The notes under the pieces were generated by a model. It had not been told where the DNA came from. It ran no database searches and worked only from the letters and a program-made list of their open reading frames with translations. From positions 558,001 through 622,000 of the forward strand of contig JAWZYV010014418.1 of the NCBI GenBank assembly GCA_038373885.1: a stretch of DNA of 64,000 nt, read 5' to 3'. Positions 35,009 to 45,380 of this stretch are shown here, piece by piece. Made by a program: the position numbers and the translations under genes. Numbering within the stretch: the first letter of the stretch is position 1; each line of letters starts with the position of its first letter. The stretch is from Cheiracanthium punctorium. Lineage: Eukaryota; Arthropoda; Arachnida; Araneae; Cheiracanthiidae.

Positions 35009-35715
35009 CAGGGATGGGCAAACTACGGCCCGCGGGTCAGATCCGGCCCGCCGGAAGGTTTTATCCGACCCGCAGATGGAATTATAATCTGCCGGTCCGA
35101 CGGAAATTGAAAGAATATATATATTTATATATTATATATCCACACATATTAAGAATTATGAAGATGGCTTGAAAAAGTGCCTTTTGAGTTCCAACGCAGA
35201 TTTCAAGATTTCAGTGCCATTCAAACAGAATTGGACATTTTTACCATGCCTTTCAACGTAAATTGTAAAGCAGTGAGGTCAGATTTGCAGCTTGAATTAA
35301 TTGAATTGCAATCTAACAATCATCTCAAGCAGTTGTTTCTAAATATGCCAAAGTTAGTTTTACAAATCATTATCGAAAGTAAGTTTCCCAAATTTAATGT
35401 CTCACGCCCAGAAAATCAGTGATATGTTTGCTTCATCTTAAGTGTTTTCAACTATGAACCTTAGAGAGAATTCCCTCAGAAGTAGACTGACAGATGAGCA
35501 TATAGCCTCGGTCCTTAGAATCAGTTCATCTCACTTGGAACCTCAATATAAGGAACTTTTAAAAATGAAATCGCAATTTCATTCATCTCATTAACATATT
35601 TAAATTGTAATACTTGGTATATTGTTTTTAAAATTTTAGAAAAAATTTATCTTGGCCCGCCAAACTTTTTTTTTTTCGATTTTTGCCCGCAACCGAAAAA
35701 GTTTACCCATCCCTG
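35009..35715 (+). mobile_element. hAT element, CAGGGATGGGCAAACT termini
   Basis: The element starts CAGGGATGGGCAAACTACGG and ends AAAGTTTACCCATCCCTG, an imperfect inverted repeat. It is flanked by CACTAGAC (35001-35008) and TACTAGAG (35716-35723), an 8-bp duplication with two changes. It carries the C-terminal part of a transposase (next entry), so it is an internally deleted copy of an autonomous element rather than a pure MITE. Confidence 0.82.
35174..35594 (+). pseudogene. hAT transposase C-terminal fragment
   Basis: The open frame at 35177-35422 contains FEFQRRFQDFSAIQTEL and LQLELIELQSNNHLKQ. Further on, in another reading, comes SLRSRLTDEHIASVLRIS. This order matches the C-terminal dimerisation region of hAT transposases of the ZBED5/GTF2I-repeat-associated type, where an LTDEH motif lies close to the end. 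At least one stop (about 35420) and one shift separate the pieces. The N-terminal BED finger and the catalytic residues are absent. Non-functional; family call good. Confidence 0.72.
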
Positions 35716-36149
35716 TACTAGAGGAACATAGATTTCGATTCGCTCGCGCAGACGCCGCTACCCTAGCGCACTGCCTGCGAAGGAGCATTGTGGAACAAGC
35801 ACTGGGGAAGATGAGGAACAGTACACTTGTAATTTCAAATATCCTCTCAGCCAGTAATCGAGTTTGAAGTTGGTAATCGGAGAAGCTTCATAAACTTCCA
35901 TTCTCGACTGATGGTGCCATTTTAAGCTAACGGCTTTCATATAACACAACGCCGCTTTATCCAGTGAGAAGAATTTGGTGTAGTCGTCTGTCATTCGTTG
36001 ACTGAAGATAATTTCGTGTTTGATATATATTAAAGCAAGTCATTTTACACATATTCAGCAATTGTGCTGGGCAAAAGTGCCCTCTAGAGGCATTTTTTGA
36101 ACAAATTATTTTTGTAATATATATATGAATTTGTGTGCGTGTCTATGTG

Positions 36150-36320
36150 TGTGTCTAATTTGGACGGCGGTCGGGAACTCGTTTTGAGCCCAGACCTGGA
36201 GAGATGGGCCGGCTGGCCATCGCTCGTTGGTATTGTAGTCGGGCGGGGCTTCACGGTAATCCACGGTGGGACACTAGGGCAACCCCGATTCCCGCATTGT
36301 GAAACTGCCGTAGGTTAATT
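36150..36320. other. GC-rich unclassified patch
   Basis: This stretch is much richer in G and C than its surroundings (GGGCCGGCTGG, GTCGGGCGGGGC). A 61-codon plus-strand frame runs through it without a recognised motif. It could be a decayed repeat; no termini or promoter boxes were found. Confidence 0.3.
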
Positions 36321-36711
36321 AAACAACGTTCCTGTTTAGAGCATATTTTAATTGAAAAAGCTTTTTATATAGATTTATTTGGCATGAAAAAAATCCACTC
36401 ACTCGACGGTACTTACACTTTTATTACCTACGGTCACATAAATTATAAGTTAATCACATGATTCAAAAAAAGTTCATTCACTGGCTATTAAAATACCCAG
36501 GTCTCCTAGTCCCTGGAAACTTTTGAGAGCTTTGTCGACTATGAGGGAAAGAGGTAAGATTTATATTAGTTCCTTTTTTATTAAATTTAGAGACCGAGAC
36601 AAATCCTTTGTTTGAAAGGAAAGAATTTAAGCACCCATAGAATTTTGAAGGGAGTTAATAGAAAAGTTGAATTTTGAGGGAATGTTTATTTTTATATATT
36701 ATATGTATATA

Positions 36712-37448
36712 TAGTGTGCCCGCGCCGAAGTCCGTTGTCACACCAATAATTTCTGAACGGCAAGAGCTGTAGTTATAAAAGTGCGGTCTAGGTCAAGTAA
36801 AGTTGTCATGCCCTAGACAAGAAATCCGCTTACAGCGCCACCAGGAGGCTCAATTTGGAGTTACCGTTCTTATTTAAATTCGGTTCGACATGCGGGGGGG
36901 AAAAAGTCAATTACAAAGTTGTTCATTCATTGCGTCATCGATTTAGTAAGAGAAGACACTGCGTATATTAATGTTAAAAACAGAAAACGTAAAATGCAAG
37001 GGGTAAAAGCGTATTACTTACACTAACGCCAGCTTGCAGCCAGTTAGGTTGTATAATATGCAGCGGGAATTATACAGCAGAGTCCAGATGCGTATTTTGC
37101 TGACGGAAAACACTTTGACCATTTAAGAAAAATGAACCTAAGGTCAGTTAAATGCAATTTTGGAAAACTTAACCATAAAAATGTGCGTTTTATGCCTTCC
37201 ATTCGTAGCATTATTGTGTCCATTATTATGCCTATTACTGTACAAACTGGTGTGCCAAAGGTATCTTTTCTAACTAAACCGGTAATGTTGAATAACTTTG
37301 TAAAAGACTTTTTTCCCATATCTCGTACCGTTTCTGAGATAAGCACGCTATCTCCAAATTTACACTCCAGGTGGCGTTATAAAAGGTTTTCTTGTGTAGC
37401 GCATGGCAACTAAAATTATTAGGGTGGCAATGGGCTTTATCGGGCACA

Positions 37449-37451
<3 letters not shown>
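36712..37451. mobile_element. TIR element, AGTGTGCCCG termini, TA-flanked
   Basis: The left end TAGTGTGCCCG pairs with the right end CGGGCACACTG. TA lies on both sides (36710-36711 and 37452-37453), as in Tc1/mariner-group insertions. It is 740 bp. A 100-codon minus-strand frame at 37044-37346 occupies the middle; it shows no motif I can name, so it may or may not be a transposase remnant. Confidence 0.7.
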
Positions 37452-37453
<2 letters not shown>

Positions 37454-37510
<57 letters not shown>

Positions 37511-37517
37511 TTATATA
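37454..37517. repeat. (TA)n microsatellite
   Basis: An almost pure (TA)n tract lies between the TIR element at 36712-37451 and the inverted terminal arm of the Penelope-like element. Confidence 0.9.
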
Positions 37518-38413
37518 TATAGCTAATAAGTAAAACACAAAACATACTACAAATAAGACATATCTCGTATAAAAATATAACAACTATTAGCAAGAATTAG
37601 AAACACATTTTGAAGCCAAATAAAGTGCAAAAATTATTGTGATATTAGAATGGAACGGAAATTATAACCACTGTCACCATCGTCAGGGGCCACAAACAGT
37701 GGATTATAATTTATAGCAAACCAAATAGTAGGGTTTCGGTTGTGTGGCATATCGGAAGAGATATTAACTCCACACATCTGGGCCCTACCCTACTGTATAA
37801 AGGAAAGAAGAAATCAAAAAGATAACAAAAATTAGAAATAGCAATTATAAATCTACATACCAGACCTTGAGCGCATGGAAATCTCATTTCAAATTTGAAC
37901 AAGTAATATGTGTTGCCAATGTTAAGAATTGTAAAGAGTGAAAAATGGTGTTGCCACAAAATGAAAGTGTAAAAGTGGAAAGAAGAATGTATAGGAGTTG
38001 CCAAATACTAAAAGGTAATATTATTAAATTTTAAGAGTATCCAGGTATATTAATAAAATTAAATATATATAGAATAATAATAAATTAAAATGATTGAATA
38101 AAATAGATAGTATTGCAAAGTTAAATATAACATATTGTTTAAAAAATATATTGATTATTATTAGTGACAAAGTATGATTAATAAGTTATTGTATGACAGA
38201 AGATTAATCTACTAAATAAGAAAAAATAAATAAATAAATAAATAAATAAAAATAAAAAAAATTGTTTAGGACAGAATAATCACAATATAGGAACCCCGTT
38301 TTTTTTTAAATTTTTAAATCCTTCCAGATATATATATGCATGCATATACACATCCAAATTGTTTTTATACATATTACTTTTTTTTTATTACTATTATATG
38401 AGAAAATCTTCCA
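37518..38413 (-). repeat. Inverted copy of the Penelope-like terminal repeat
   Basis: This 0.9-kb block is the reverse complement of 42330-43226 almost throughout. Shared landmarks include AATAAGTAAAACACAAAACAT, GTTATAATTTCCGTTCCAT (inverse), the GGGCCCTACCCTACT segment, the oligo-A tract and CATCCAAATTG. Penelope-like elements commonly carry such inverted, truncated copies at their 5' end, so this is counted as part of the same insertion. It ends near ATGAGAAAA. Confidence 0.88.
37726..37795 (-). ncRNA. Hammerhead-like ribozyme motif, inverted copy
   Basis: On the minus strand the order is AGTAGGGT, A, GGGCCCAGATG, a stem-loop region, CCGATATG, then CGAA and ACCCTACT. Eight base pairs form between AGTAGGGT and ACCCTACT, as in hammerhead stem III. 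The conserved CUGANGA box is changed to CCGAUAU here, so self-cleavage would not be expected. It is the partner of the motif at 42948-43017. Confidence 0.5.
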
Positions 38414-38414
38414 T

Positions 38415-38464
<50 letters not shown>

Positions 38465-38583
38465 TATCATTAGATTTAACGTATTAATCACTTTCATATA
38501 AGATTTAACTATATGTATATATATATATATATATATATTAATTATCATTAGATTTAACGTATTAATCACTTTCATATAAGATT

Positions 38584-38618
<35 letters not shown>

Positions 38619-38660
38619 TATCATTATATTTAACGTATTAATCACTATATATATATATTT
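38414..38660 (+). repeat. (TA)n plus 54-bp unit, three copies
   Basis: TTAATTATCATTAGATTTAA, then CGTATTAATCACTTTCATAT, occurs three times (from about 38460, 38538 and 38614), each preceded by a (TA)n run. The third unit is shortened. The array lies between the inverted arm and a short direct copy of the element's 3' end. Confidence 0.85.
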
Positions 38661-38718
38661 TTTTTATGCGAGATATGTCTTATTTGTAGTATGTTTTGTG
38701 TTTTACTTGTTAGTTATA
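38661..38718 (+). repeat. Short direct copy of the Penelope-like 3' end
   Basis: TTATGCGAGATATGTCTTAT through TACTTGTTAGTTATA matches 43171-43226 in the same orientation. It directly precedes the presumed element start, consistent with a partial tandem (tail-to-head) copy, a usual feature of Penelope-like insertions. Confidence 0.8.
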
Positions 38719-39640
38719 TTCTATTCTGTTTGTCATAGCTGCAATTGCGCGTTACAAATAGGATATCTTTTAAATAATTAATTATGGATGTTTGATTTGA
38801 CTTTATATGCCATTTTTGCATTGCTAATAATTTTATAAATCTTCTTACAAGCTATATTTTGCTGCAAGTGCGCATTTATAGTTTTGTAATTTTCCTAGTT
38901 ACTACCTTCAGTTACTCCTTTTCCATCAGCATCTATGATTTATCTATATTCATTTTGAATACTTCGTAAAATACAGCTATCTATTTAGACTATCTCCTTT
39001 CTATTTTTATTTTAATTTCCCAACATTTTCAACAATAATGTTCAAATTACTTCTGCCTAGTGTTATGGTGTTGCTGCTGCTGCTGTTTTTAATTTAATCA
39101 GTGTAAAAAACAACATCTTTTTTCTGTATATTTGGATTACTTAATTAATTACAATTATCTAAAATTTGTACAGTTGCTAACTACTTTACTTTGCTTGCGA
39201 TGGTTTTATTATAATGTGCTGCCCTCTATTGGCAATCTTACGAGTTATTTCTACTATTGGTTACCACACAGCGACGTTTTTAAATATAAAAATAATATAG
39301 TACTTAGACATTGATGTAATGTACAGCTAATAAGCCATCTTTATTAGAAGACCTTAATACTTATTAAGTTACTAATTTTTTTCTAGTTTCCGCTAGTAAT
39401 ATTTTTGCTCTTATTTTAATCAAGTTACTCTTCGCTGTATTTATTTATTTTTTTTTTAAATTCATATTTCAACTTTACTGTCATGTGTATGTAATTTTCT
39501 ATTTTTCTTTTTGTAAATATATTATTCTACTCCAGACTTTCAACAATTTACAGTTATGTGTTTGTTTACATTTATAAGAAATTATTGCTAGGTTTGTTTT
39601 GTCACTTAAAATTTAGTATGTACCCCTCACTTTTTTATGA
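38719..39640 (+). other. 5' untranslated part of the Penelope-like element
   Basis: About 0.9 kb of T-rich sequence without an open frame lies between the presumed element start and the GIY-YIG frame. No TIR or nested insertion was seen. A promoter cannot be identified by eye. Confidence 0.5.
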
Positions 39641-40366
39641 ATGGTAGATTATAATAATTTAGCGCCTGGCAAACAAGGAAATAATACTTTTTCTTATGCT
39701 CGGTACAAGAAAATTAATGATGATAAGGATTATCTTGGATCGAAAGCCTGCGACTTATCATCACTTAATAATATACATCAATTGCCTACTCTTAAATTTA
39801 TAAAATGCACATCTTCTCGCTGTAAAACTTGTCCTTTTGCTGATACTACAAATATTTGTAATAGTGGGTCTAATTTAAGCACGTTTTGCAAAGTATACAA
39901 CTGTATCTATATGTTAACCTGCAATCAATGTAAAATAGCTTATATTGGCCAAACTAGTAATCCTTTACACCTTCGTATTAATCTACATCTAAATCATGTT
40001 AAGAACTATCCTTGTAATCTTTCTGGTAATAACTTTGAGTATGAACATTTTCATATGCATGGGTTCAATAATATTAATATCACTATTCTATCTATAAAGA
40101 AGAACCATAATGAACGTTTATTTTTAGAAAACTACTTCATCCAATTTCATAATACTAGTTATCCGTATGGTCTAAACCAATTAGTTCATAATAAACAATT
40201 AATATATTATACTAGCACTACTAACATAAATAAATATTCTCCAATCTATAATACTTTAAACTTGTCTATATATAATAAAACACTTAGAACTTCTAGAGGT
40301 AAACGTAAAAAGAGTTATAGTCCTAAGTATTCTAATAGTTATATAAAATCTGATATTTTAAAATAA
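39641..40366 (+). CDS. GIY-YIG endonuclease domain of Penelope-like element
   Basis: The frame encodes 241 residues. A cysteine cluster (C56, C61, C64, C73, C83, C88, C94, C97) precedes and enters the domain. The GIY-like part is IYMLTC (residues 89-94) and the YIG part is AYIGQT (100-105). Next comes LRINLHLNH with a likely catalytic arginine at 112, and ERLFLENYFI (158-167) with the conserved glutamate region. In this family the domain nicks target DNA to prime reverse transcription. The frame stops at TAA 40364-40366, but the same frame stays open afterwards for about 530 bp toward the reverse transcriptase. The stop therefore looks like a lesion in one longer ancestral polyprotein. The ATG chosen is the first in the frame; the true start could lie elsewhere. 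Confidence 0.82.
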   Translation: MVDYNNLAPGKQGNNTFSYARYKKINDDKDYLGSKACDLSSLNNIHQLPTLKFIKCTSSRCKTCPFADTTNICNSGSNLSTFCKVYNCIYMLTCNQCKIAYIGQTSNPLHLRINLHLNHVKNYPCNLSGNNFEYEHFHMHGFNNINITILSIKKNHNERLFLENYFIQFHNTSYPYGLNQLVHNKQLIYYTSTTNINKYSPIYNTLNLSIYNKTLRTSRGKRKKSYSPKYSNSYIKSDILK

Positions 40367-42241
40367 TATAATTACTATACCAGTACTTATAATTGGATTA
40401 ATATACGTACTTTCATTTACTCCATTAAAAAGAAACTTTTAGTTAAGTATTTTTCTATTTTTTCAAATCTGAACATTTCTGGACATTTTTCTCACCTATT
40501 CTTCGATCTCATTGTTGCACGAACCACTGCACTTACCGTAAACCTAACCAATAACAGTAATAATACACCTTCTAATTCTAACTTATTAATTACTTTCACA
40601 AATCCTGCAATCAATAACTTAAACTTCAATACAATATTTTCTACTAATAACACTTACTTTCCCATCAAAAATGTCATTATTAAAAAGTCCTTTAAATATC
40701 CCCTACCCTTTGGTAGGAAACTATTTAACTATAACTCCTTTTCAAAAACATATAACCCTTCTGATACACCACCCTGTATATGCAATGACAATCACTATAG
40801 GAACTTCATTAATAGGGATTATGGACACATCATTACTGGGGATCTAGCTATCATAAAAGATATTAGGTTAAAAAAAACTCATGCAGAAGGGCTCTAAACA
40901 CCGTATTACTTCAAAACACTCTCTTAGTGGCATTGTAACACAATTCACATATGATTTAGATTTTTACATATATAATACTGCCTTAAAATACAGCACTCCT
41001 ATTGAAGCCTTCACTACCTGGAAAGTAAAAGTACTTTCAATCTTTAAGCAAAATATTGCTAAATATGTAAAATATAGTTCTCCGGTCAATAGTCAATTTC
41101 ATACTCAAATAGACTTTATAAAGCAGTATTTCATAATTACTTATGTAGATAAATCATCCAATAACTATGCTTTTATTTGTAAACAGTTATATCATAGCTT
41201 GTTAGCCTCTACAATTGTAAATAACAGTATCTATTCCTCTACTAACTTGTCTACTGTAGTTTGTAACAAAAAAATTCTGGCTTTCTATAAACTTCTCAAC
41301 CCACAACATAATAATCTAAACTATCCTTATTTTGTACTAATCCCTAAATTTCATAAATCGCCTTTAAAGTTTCGAACTGTTACAATAGGATGTAATACAT
41401 ATAGCAATGTAGCAAGTATACTTCTATTAAAGATACTGTCTGTTATGCATGAGTATTATATAAAACGTAATGATTACTCTATCTCTATAGGAAATAGTTA
41501 TGATCTACGCAATACAATATGTACTATTAGTAATATTACCTCTTTATATACCTATGATTCTAAAGATCTATTCAACAATATTCCTCTTGACGACCTTTAC
41601 GATGTAATTAATGAATTATTTGAAACTTGTGTTAACAATATTCAGCTCCCTTCCATGTTGATGTAACTCATTTCAGTTGTCTATCTAAATTTATTATCTA
41701 TAATAATTTTATTCTACATAACAATAAAATATATCTACAAAATCATGGTATACCACAAGGTGGTTCAGCATCTAGTTACCTTGCAGATCTTTACTTATAT
41801 TACTATGAAAAAGAATATACTAATACACACATTATTCTTAAACGATATATAGATGATATCTTACTTGTAAACACTACTAATAATAATAACATTATCTTCC
41901 CCATAAAATATCCATCTGCTCTGGAATTAATTAAAAATGATATGCTTAACAATTCTGTTAGTTTTCTAGATCTAAGTATCTCCATCACTCCTAGAAATAG
42001 CCTTAGTTTCAATATATATGATAAGCGTAAAGATTTTAGCTTTAAAGTAAATAGCTTTACTCATTTTTCCTCCTGCTTACATAAATCTGCATTTCGCAAT
42101 ATCATCTATAATCACTGCTGTAGAATCAAGTTTCTATGTTCTGATGATTTTAAAGTCTCCAATTTTAAATCTCTATTTCTGTCAGCTAGACAATACAACC
42201 ATCCCACTAAGTTCCTAAAATCTATTATATACAATTCTTGA
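40367..42241 (+). pseudogene. Reverse transcriptase of Penelope-like element, broken
   Basis: Three successive frame segments carry the enzyme. The first (to about 40870) is in the GIY-YIG frame and includes CICNDNHYRNF and GHIITGDLAII. It shifts near a run of A at 40871-40878 into the second (40881-41666). That segment has LIPKFHKSPLKFRTV (residues 153-167) and the motif A region TYDSKDLFNNIP with D226. A second shift near 41650 leads to the third segment, which holds GIPQGGSASSYLADLY (motif B) and YIDD at 41846-41857 (motif C, metal-binding). It then runs to the stop at 42241. The family copies element RNA at the nicked target. The two shifts make it inactive. Frames were followed by hand, so break positions are accurate to within a few codons. 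Confidence 0.82.
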
Positions 42242-42329
42242 TAATGATGTGTCTAATGTCTTTGTTAATTTACTGGAGGTTGGGTGGGGTTTTGGTTTTA
42301 AGGTTGTAATTGGATGGTTGGGTCGGGCG

Positions 42330-42437
42330 GAGGAATTTTTTCTCATTAAAAAAAATAATAATAATAATAATAAAATAATAATAATATGTTTAAAAACAAT
42401 TTGGATGTGTATATGCATGCATATATATATCTGGAGG

Positions 42438-42483
<46 letters not shown>

Positions 42484-43221
42484 GGGGTTCTTATATTGTG
42501 ATTATTCTGTCCTAAACATTATTTTTTTTTCTTATTTACTAGATTAATCTTCTGTCATACAATAACTTATTATACATACTTTGTCAATAATAATAATCAT
42601 TATATTTTTTAAACACTATGTTATATTTAATTTTGCTATACTATTTATTTTATTCAATCATTTTAATTTATTATTATTCAATATATATTTATTCTATTAA
42701 TATACCTGGATATTCTTAAAATTTAATAATATTACCTTTCAGTATTTGGCAACTCTTATACTTTCTTCTTTCCACTTTTACACTTTTATTTAGTGGCAAC
42801 ACCATTTTTCACTTTTTACAATTCTTAGCATTGGCAACACATATCAATTGTTCAAATGAAATTTCCATGTGCTCAAGGTCTGGTATGTAAAATTATAATT
42901 CCTATTTCTAATTTTTGTTATCTTTTTGATTTCTTCTGTCCTTTATATAGTAGGGTAGGGCCCAGATGTGCGGAGTTAATATCTCTTCTGATATGCCACA
43001 CAACCGAAACCCTACTATTTGGTTTGCTGTAAATTATAATCCACTGTTTGTGGCCCCTGACAATGGTGACAGTGGTTATAATTTCCGTTCCATTATATTA
43101 TCACAATAATTTTTGCACTTTATTTGGCTTCAAAATCTGGTTTCTAATTCTTGCTAATAGCTGTTATATTTTTATGCGAGATATGTCTTATTTGTAGTAT
43201 GTTTTGTGTTTTACTTGTTAG

Positions 43222-43226
<5 letters not shown>
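42330..43226 (+). repeat. 3' terminal repeat (pLTR-like) of Penelope-like element
   Basis: This 0.9-kb noncoding end follows the reverse transcriptase stop by about 90 bp. It starts near TTTTTCTCATT and includes an oligo-A run of about 50 bases at 42430-42481 (shorter in the inverted copy), the hammerhead-like motif, and GTTTTACTTGTTAGTTATA at its end. Its inverse is at 37518-38413, and its last 58 bp recur directly at 38661-38718. Confidence 0.85.
42948..43017 (+). ncRNA. Hammerhead-like ribozyme motif in terminal repeat
   Basis: The parts occur in hammerhead order. TAGTAGGGT is followed by A (possible cleavage after the GUA triplet), then GGGCCCAGAT with a matching ATCTCTT (AGAU with AUCU plus wobble pairs, stem I), then CTGATATG, a short CCACACAAC arm (poor stem II), then CGAA and ACCCTACTA. 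TAGTAGGGT and ACCCTACTA pair perfectly over nine bases as stem III. Penelope-like elements are known to carry hammerheads in their terminal repeats. The core box reads CUGAUAU instead of CUGANGA, which removes the catalytic G8. This copy is therefore probably inactive, or the family uses a variant core. Confidence 0.6.

Positions 43227-43258
<32 letters not shown>
43226..43258. repeat. (TA)n microsatellite at element 3' flank
   Basis: A (TA)n tract immediately follows the Penelope-like element. Together with the tract at 37454-37517 it frames the whole insertion. Confidence 0.85.
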
Positions 43259-43259
<1 letters not shown>

Positions 43260-43445
43260 GGGAATGTGTCCCAAAATGATCCAGCGAAAAAACGATCTAC
43301 ATACGTTTTCTTAAGCTATGGTTTCCAAGGATGAAAGCCGATTTGAGGCGTGGCCCTTTACGTTCATTTCAGCGCTCCATCCCTTTGCGAATGCGTATGA
43401 CGCCAGATATCTTCGTTTTCGGAGGCAGCGCCCATATTCAAATAT

Positions 43446-43767
43446 TTGGATTTGAACGCTACGCCGATTTACGGCGTTCAAAACAAGATGGCGGCGAATA
43501 TCTTTCCTGAATCTCTGGAAGACGCGTTTCGATCTAATTCCATTTTATATATTGTGGAAAACAGAGGTTATAACGATATACAGGCCAAGGAGTATTGTTG
43601 GAAGGCTATTTTAGAAAATTTGAATACTACAGTTAAACAAAAATTCTTTTATTTCTAGGAGATGAACAAGGGAAAGCTCAGACATTGGGATGGGATCACC
43701 GATTTTGATAAAATATTGAAAGGTTTTAGGCGACTTCTTGTAAAAAATGCTAAAAGCATATTAATTT
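43446..43767 (+). pseudogene. MADF-like open frame interrupted by one stop
   Basis: The frame from 43446 (or the internal ATG at 43488 in an AAGATGGCGGCG context) reads FPESLEDAFRSNSILYIVEN, then YNDIQAKEYCWKAILENLN. This resembles the first half of a MADF DNA-binding domain (hydrophobic-x-x-V/F-rich start, LYDV-like, then K-x-x-x-W). It ends at TAG 43656-43658, and the same frame stays open to TAA near 43767 with EMNKGKLRHWDG. The region is richer in G and C than its flanks. It may be a first exon of a host gene, a captured exon, or a relic. No splice donor was convincing, and the similarity is short and judged by eye. Confidence 0.35.
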
Positions 43768-43884
43768 AACGTATTGAATGCCACCAAAGTTAAACGCCAA
43801 CGGAAATTCCAGGAAATTCTTTTTTTCAAGATTTAGTACTAAATATTTATACTGATATGGTAGGAGCATCTTCGTATACGGCAT

Positions 43885-43975
43885 GCCTTCGTGGCATCGT
43901 TTTTGATTGAAGAGCAACAGGTTGCGCGTTCCAGTCCCGCACTTGCCCTTTTTTTTCTTTAAAAATAAATTTAAA
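43885..43975 (+). other. tRNA-like module followed by T-run
   Basis: GTTGCGCGTTCCAGTCCCGCAC resembles a T-arm with B box (GTTCCAGTCCC). It follows a CGTGGCATCG segment by about 45 bp and is followed by CCCTTTTTTTTC, which could terminate RNA polymerase III. No full cloverleaf was obtained. Confidence 0.3.
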
Positions 43976-45370
43976 ATTGTTGTCTATAAAAGTTAAAGTG
44001 GCTGGTTGAATAAAATTAGAATTATAAAGTTACTTACTTTGTACATATTTATATACCAGTACTTTTAGATGCAAATCCTCCCGAAGGATGGTAAAAAGAG
44101 AACAGATTCTGTCTTAATTTTGACTAATACATTTACTATTTCAGCTTACCATTCATCTAAAACGCATCACACACGTATAAAATAAATATGAACAATTAGA
44201 GATTTAACATTCGGTAAACTTGCTCCCAGTAATGAACTGACTTTTGGATGGTTTTCTTTGAATATAAGGCAAAAGAAATTATACTTCATATAGGGGTCAT
44301 CATTCTGAACTCCTATGGTTTGGGAGGCTTTAATAAAAGAATGATGAAAGAAAAATATTTATTCTTAAAGAGGATGTAAAAAACGGTTGAAATTAGAATG
44401 ATAAAGCATTTATGGAAGTTTTTCCAGCCAAAAAAGTTGATAAACAAACAGCAGAATTAACTGATGTGAAGTGGGAAAAAATGCAGAAATTTAATGACCT
44501 TGAAAATAAACAAAATCTCAAATACATTCAGTGTTTGCAGAAATGTATATTTTAGAAGTTTTTAATAAAAATTCAAAAATTATAATTTCCTAAATCATTA
44601 GTACAATCGTGCAAACAATATAAATTTCTGCACGAAAAAAATCGTACAAATTGGCAACTATGATGTTATGTAAGAATCTGTCGTATTTAAATTAAAATCG
44701 AAAAGTTTTGCTTTTTACTACTTAAGATATTTTCATGAATTTAATTTTAAATCTAAAAATGATGAACTATACAATAGATTTATCCTTTGTACGTTTTTGG
44801 GTTATCTCGTTGCTAAATGAATGCACCTTTTTGAACACTTTTTAAATGTACGTGTGTATGGACACGCAATTCTTAACCCCCCCCCCCTCCTCCCCATCAA
44901 CACCTCACAATTAAAGCGGTCGCAAATGCAACGGTCCCAGCCTACCAATCATGCAAGGCGCCTGCTTTTAAACAGGAGCGGTCGGAAATAAGACGACACA
45001 GCCCCTCTAGCCTTCTCTTCCGCTATCAGGTAAGGTTTGCCCCGAGTATAGACTTACTACCCCCAACTGGGAAAATCGCGCCAAATTCCCGAAACGTCGC
45101 CAAGTCTGGCGACTTTTTAGCGAAATATCACCAAAATTTGCACAAAAATAAGTCCCCAAAAGATAGCTTAGCGAAGGCCTAGGACAAATATTTCTCGAAA
45201 ACGCTATATTAATCAATGGAAAAACCCAAAACTCCATATCTCGCGTTCTAGTTAACCTATTTTGATGCAACAAAATGCAAAATTTAACTATTTGACGGGT
45301 AGAATTCCAAATTTAAACTATTTTAAACCCCAGAACAGTGGGTTTCCCCGAAAATTCGTAACAATATGAA
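43975..45370. other. Unassigned DNA
   Basis: No gene recognised. A C-run lies near 44876-44890, and a less A/T-rich stretch at about 44915-45250 contains a minus-strand frame without motif. Confidence 0.45.
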
Positions 45371-45380
45371 CCAAAACGTG

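Larger units (their letters stand above)
38719..43226 (+). mobile_element. Penelope-like retroelement with N-terminal GIY-YIG (Naiad type)
   Basis: The element spans about 4.5 kb from just after a partial tandem copy of its own end to the terminal repeat at 42330-43226. Its coding order is GIY-YIG endonuclease first (39641-40366), then reverse transcriptase (about 40690-42241). Canonical Penelope-like elements have the endonuclease after the reverse transcriptase. The permuted order, a cysteine-rich stretch just before and inside the GIY-YIG domain, and a YIDD catalytic box match the published Naiad/Chlamys clade, which is common in invertebrates. A long inverted arm, a hammerhead-like motif and (TA)n flanks complete the picture. 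The reading frame is broken by one stop and two shifts, so this copy is dead. Confidence 0.85.

Noticed and set aside
37360..37593. Minus-strand frame with repeated IY residues
   Set aside because: This is translation of a (TA)n microsatellite, not a protein repeat.
38306..38575. Minus-strand frame with duplicated MKVINTLNLMIIN
   Set aside because: It is the translation of the tandem 54-bp unit with (TA)n; no coding signal.
42249..42515. Plus-strand frame ending in a poly-lysine run
   Set aside because: The lysines are only the oligo-A tract of the Penelope-like terminal repeat, and the frame lies in noncoding terminal sequence.
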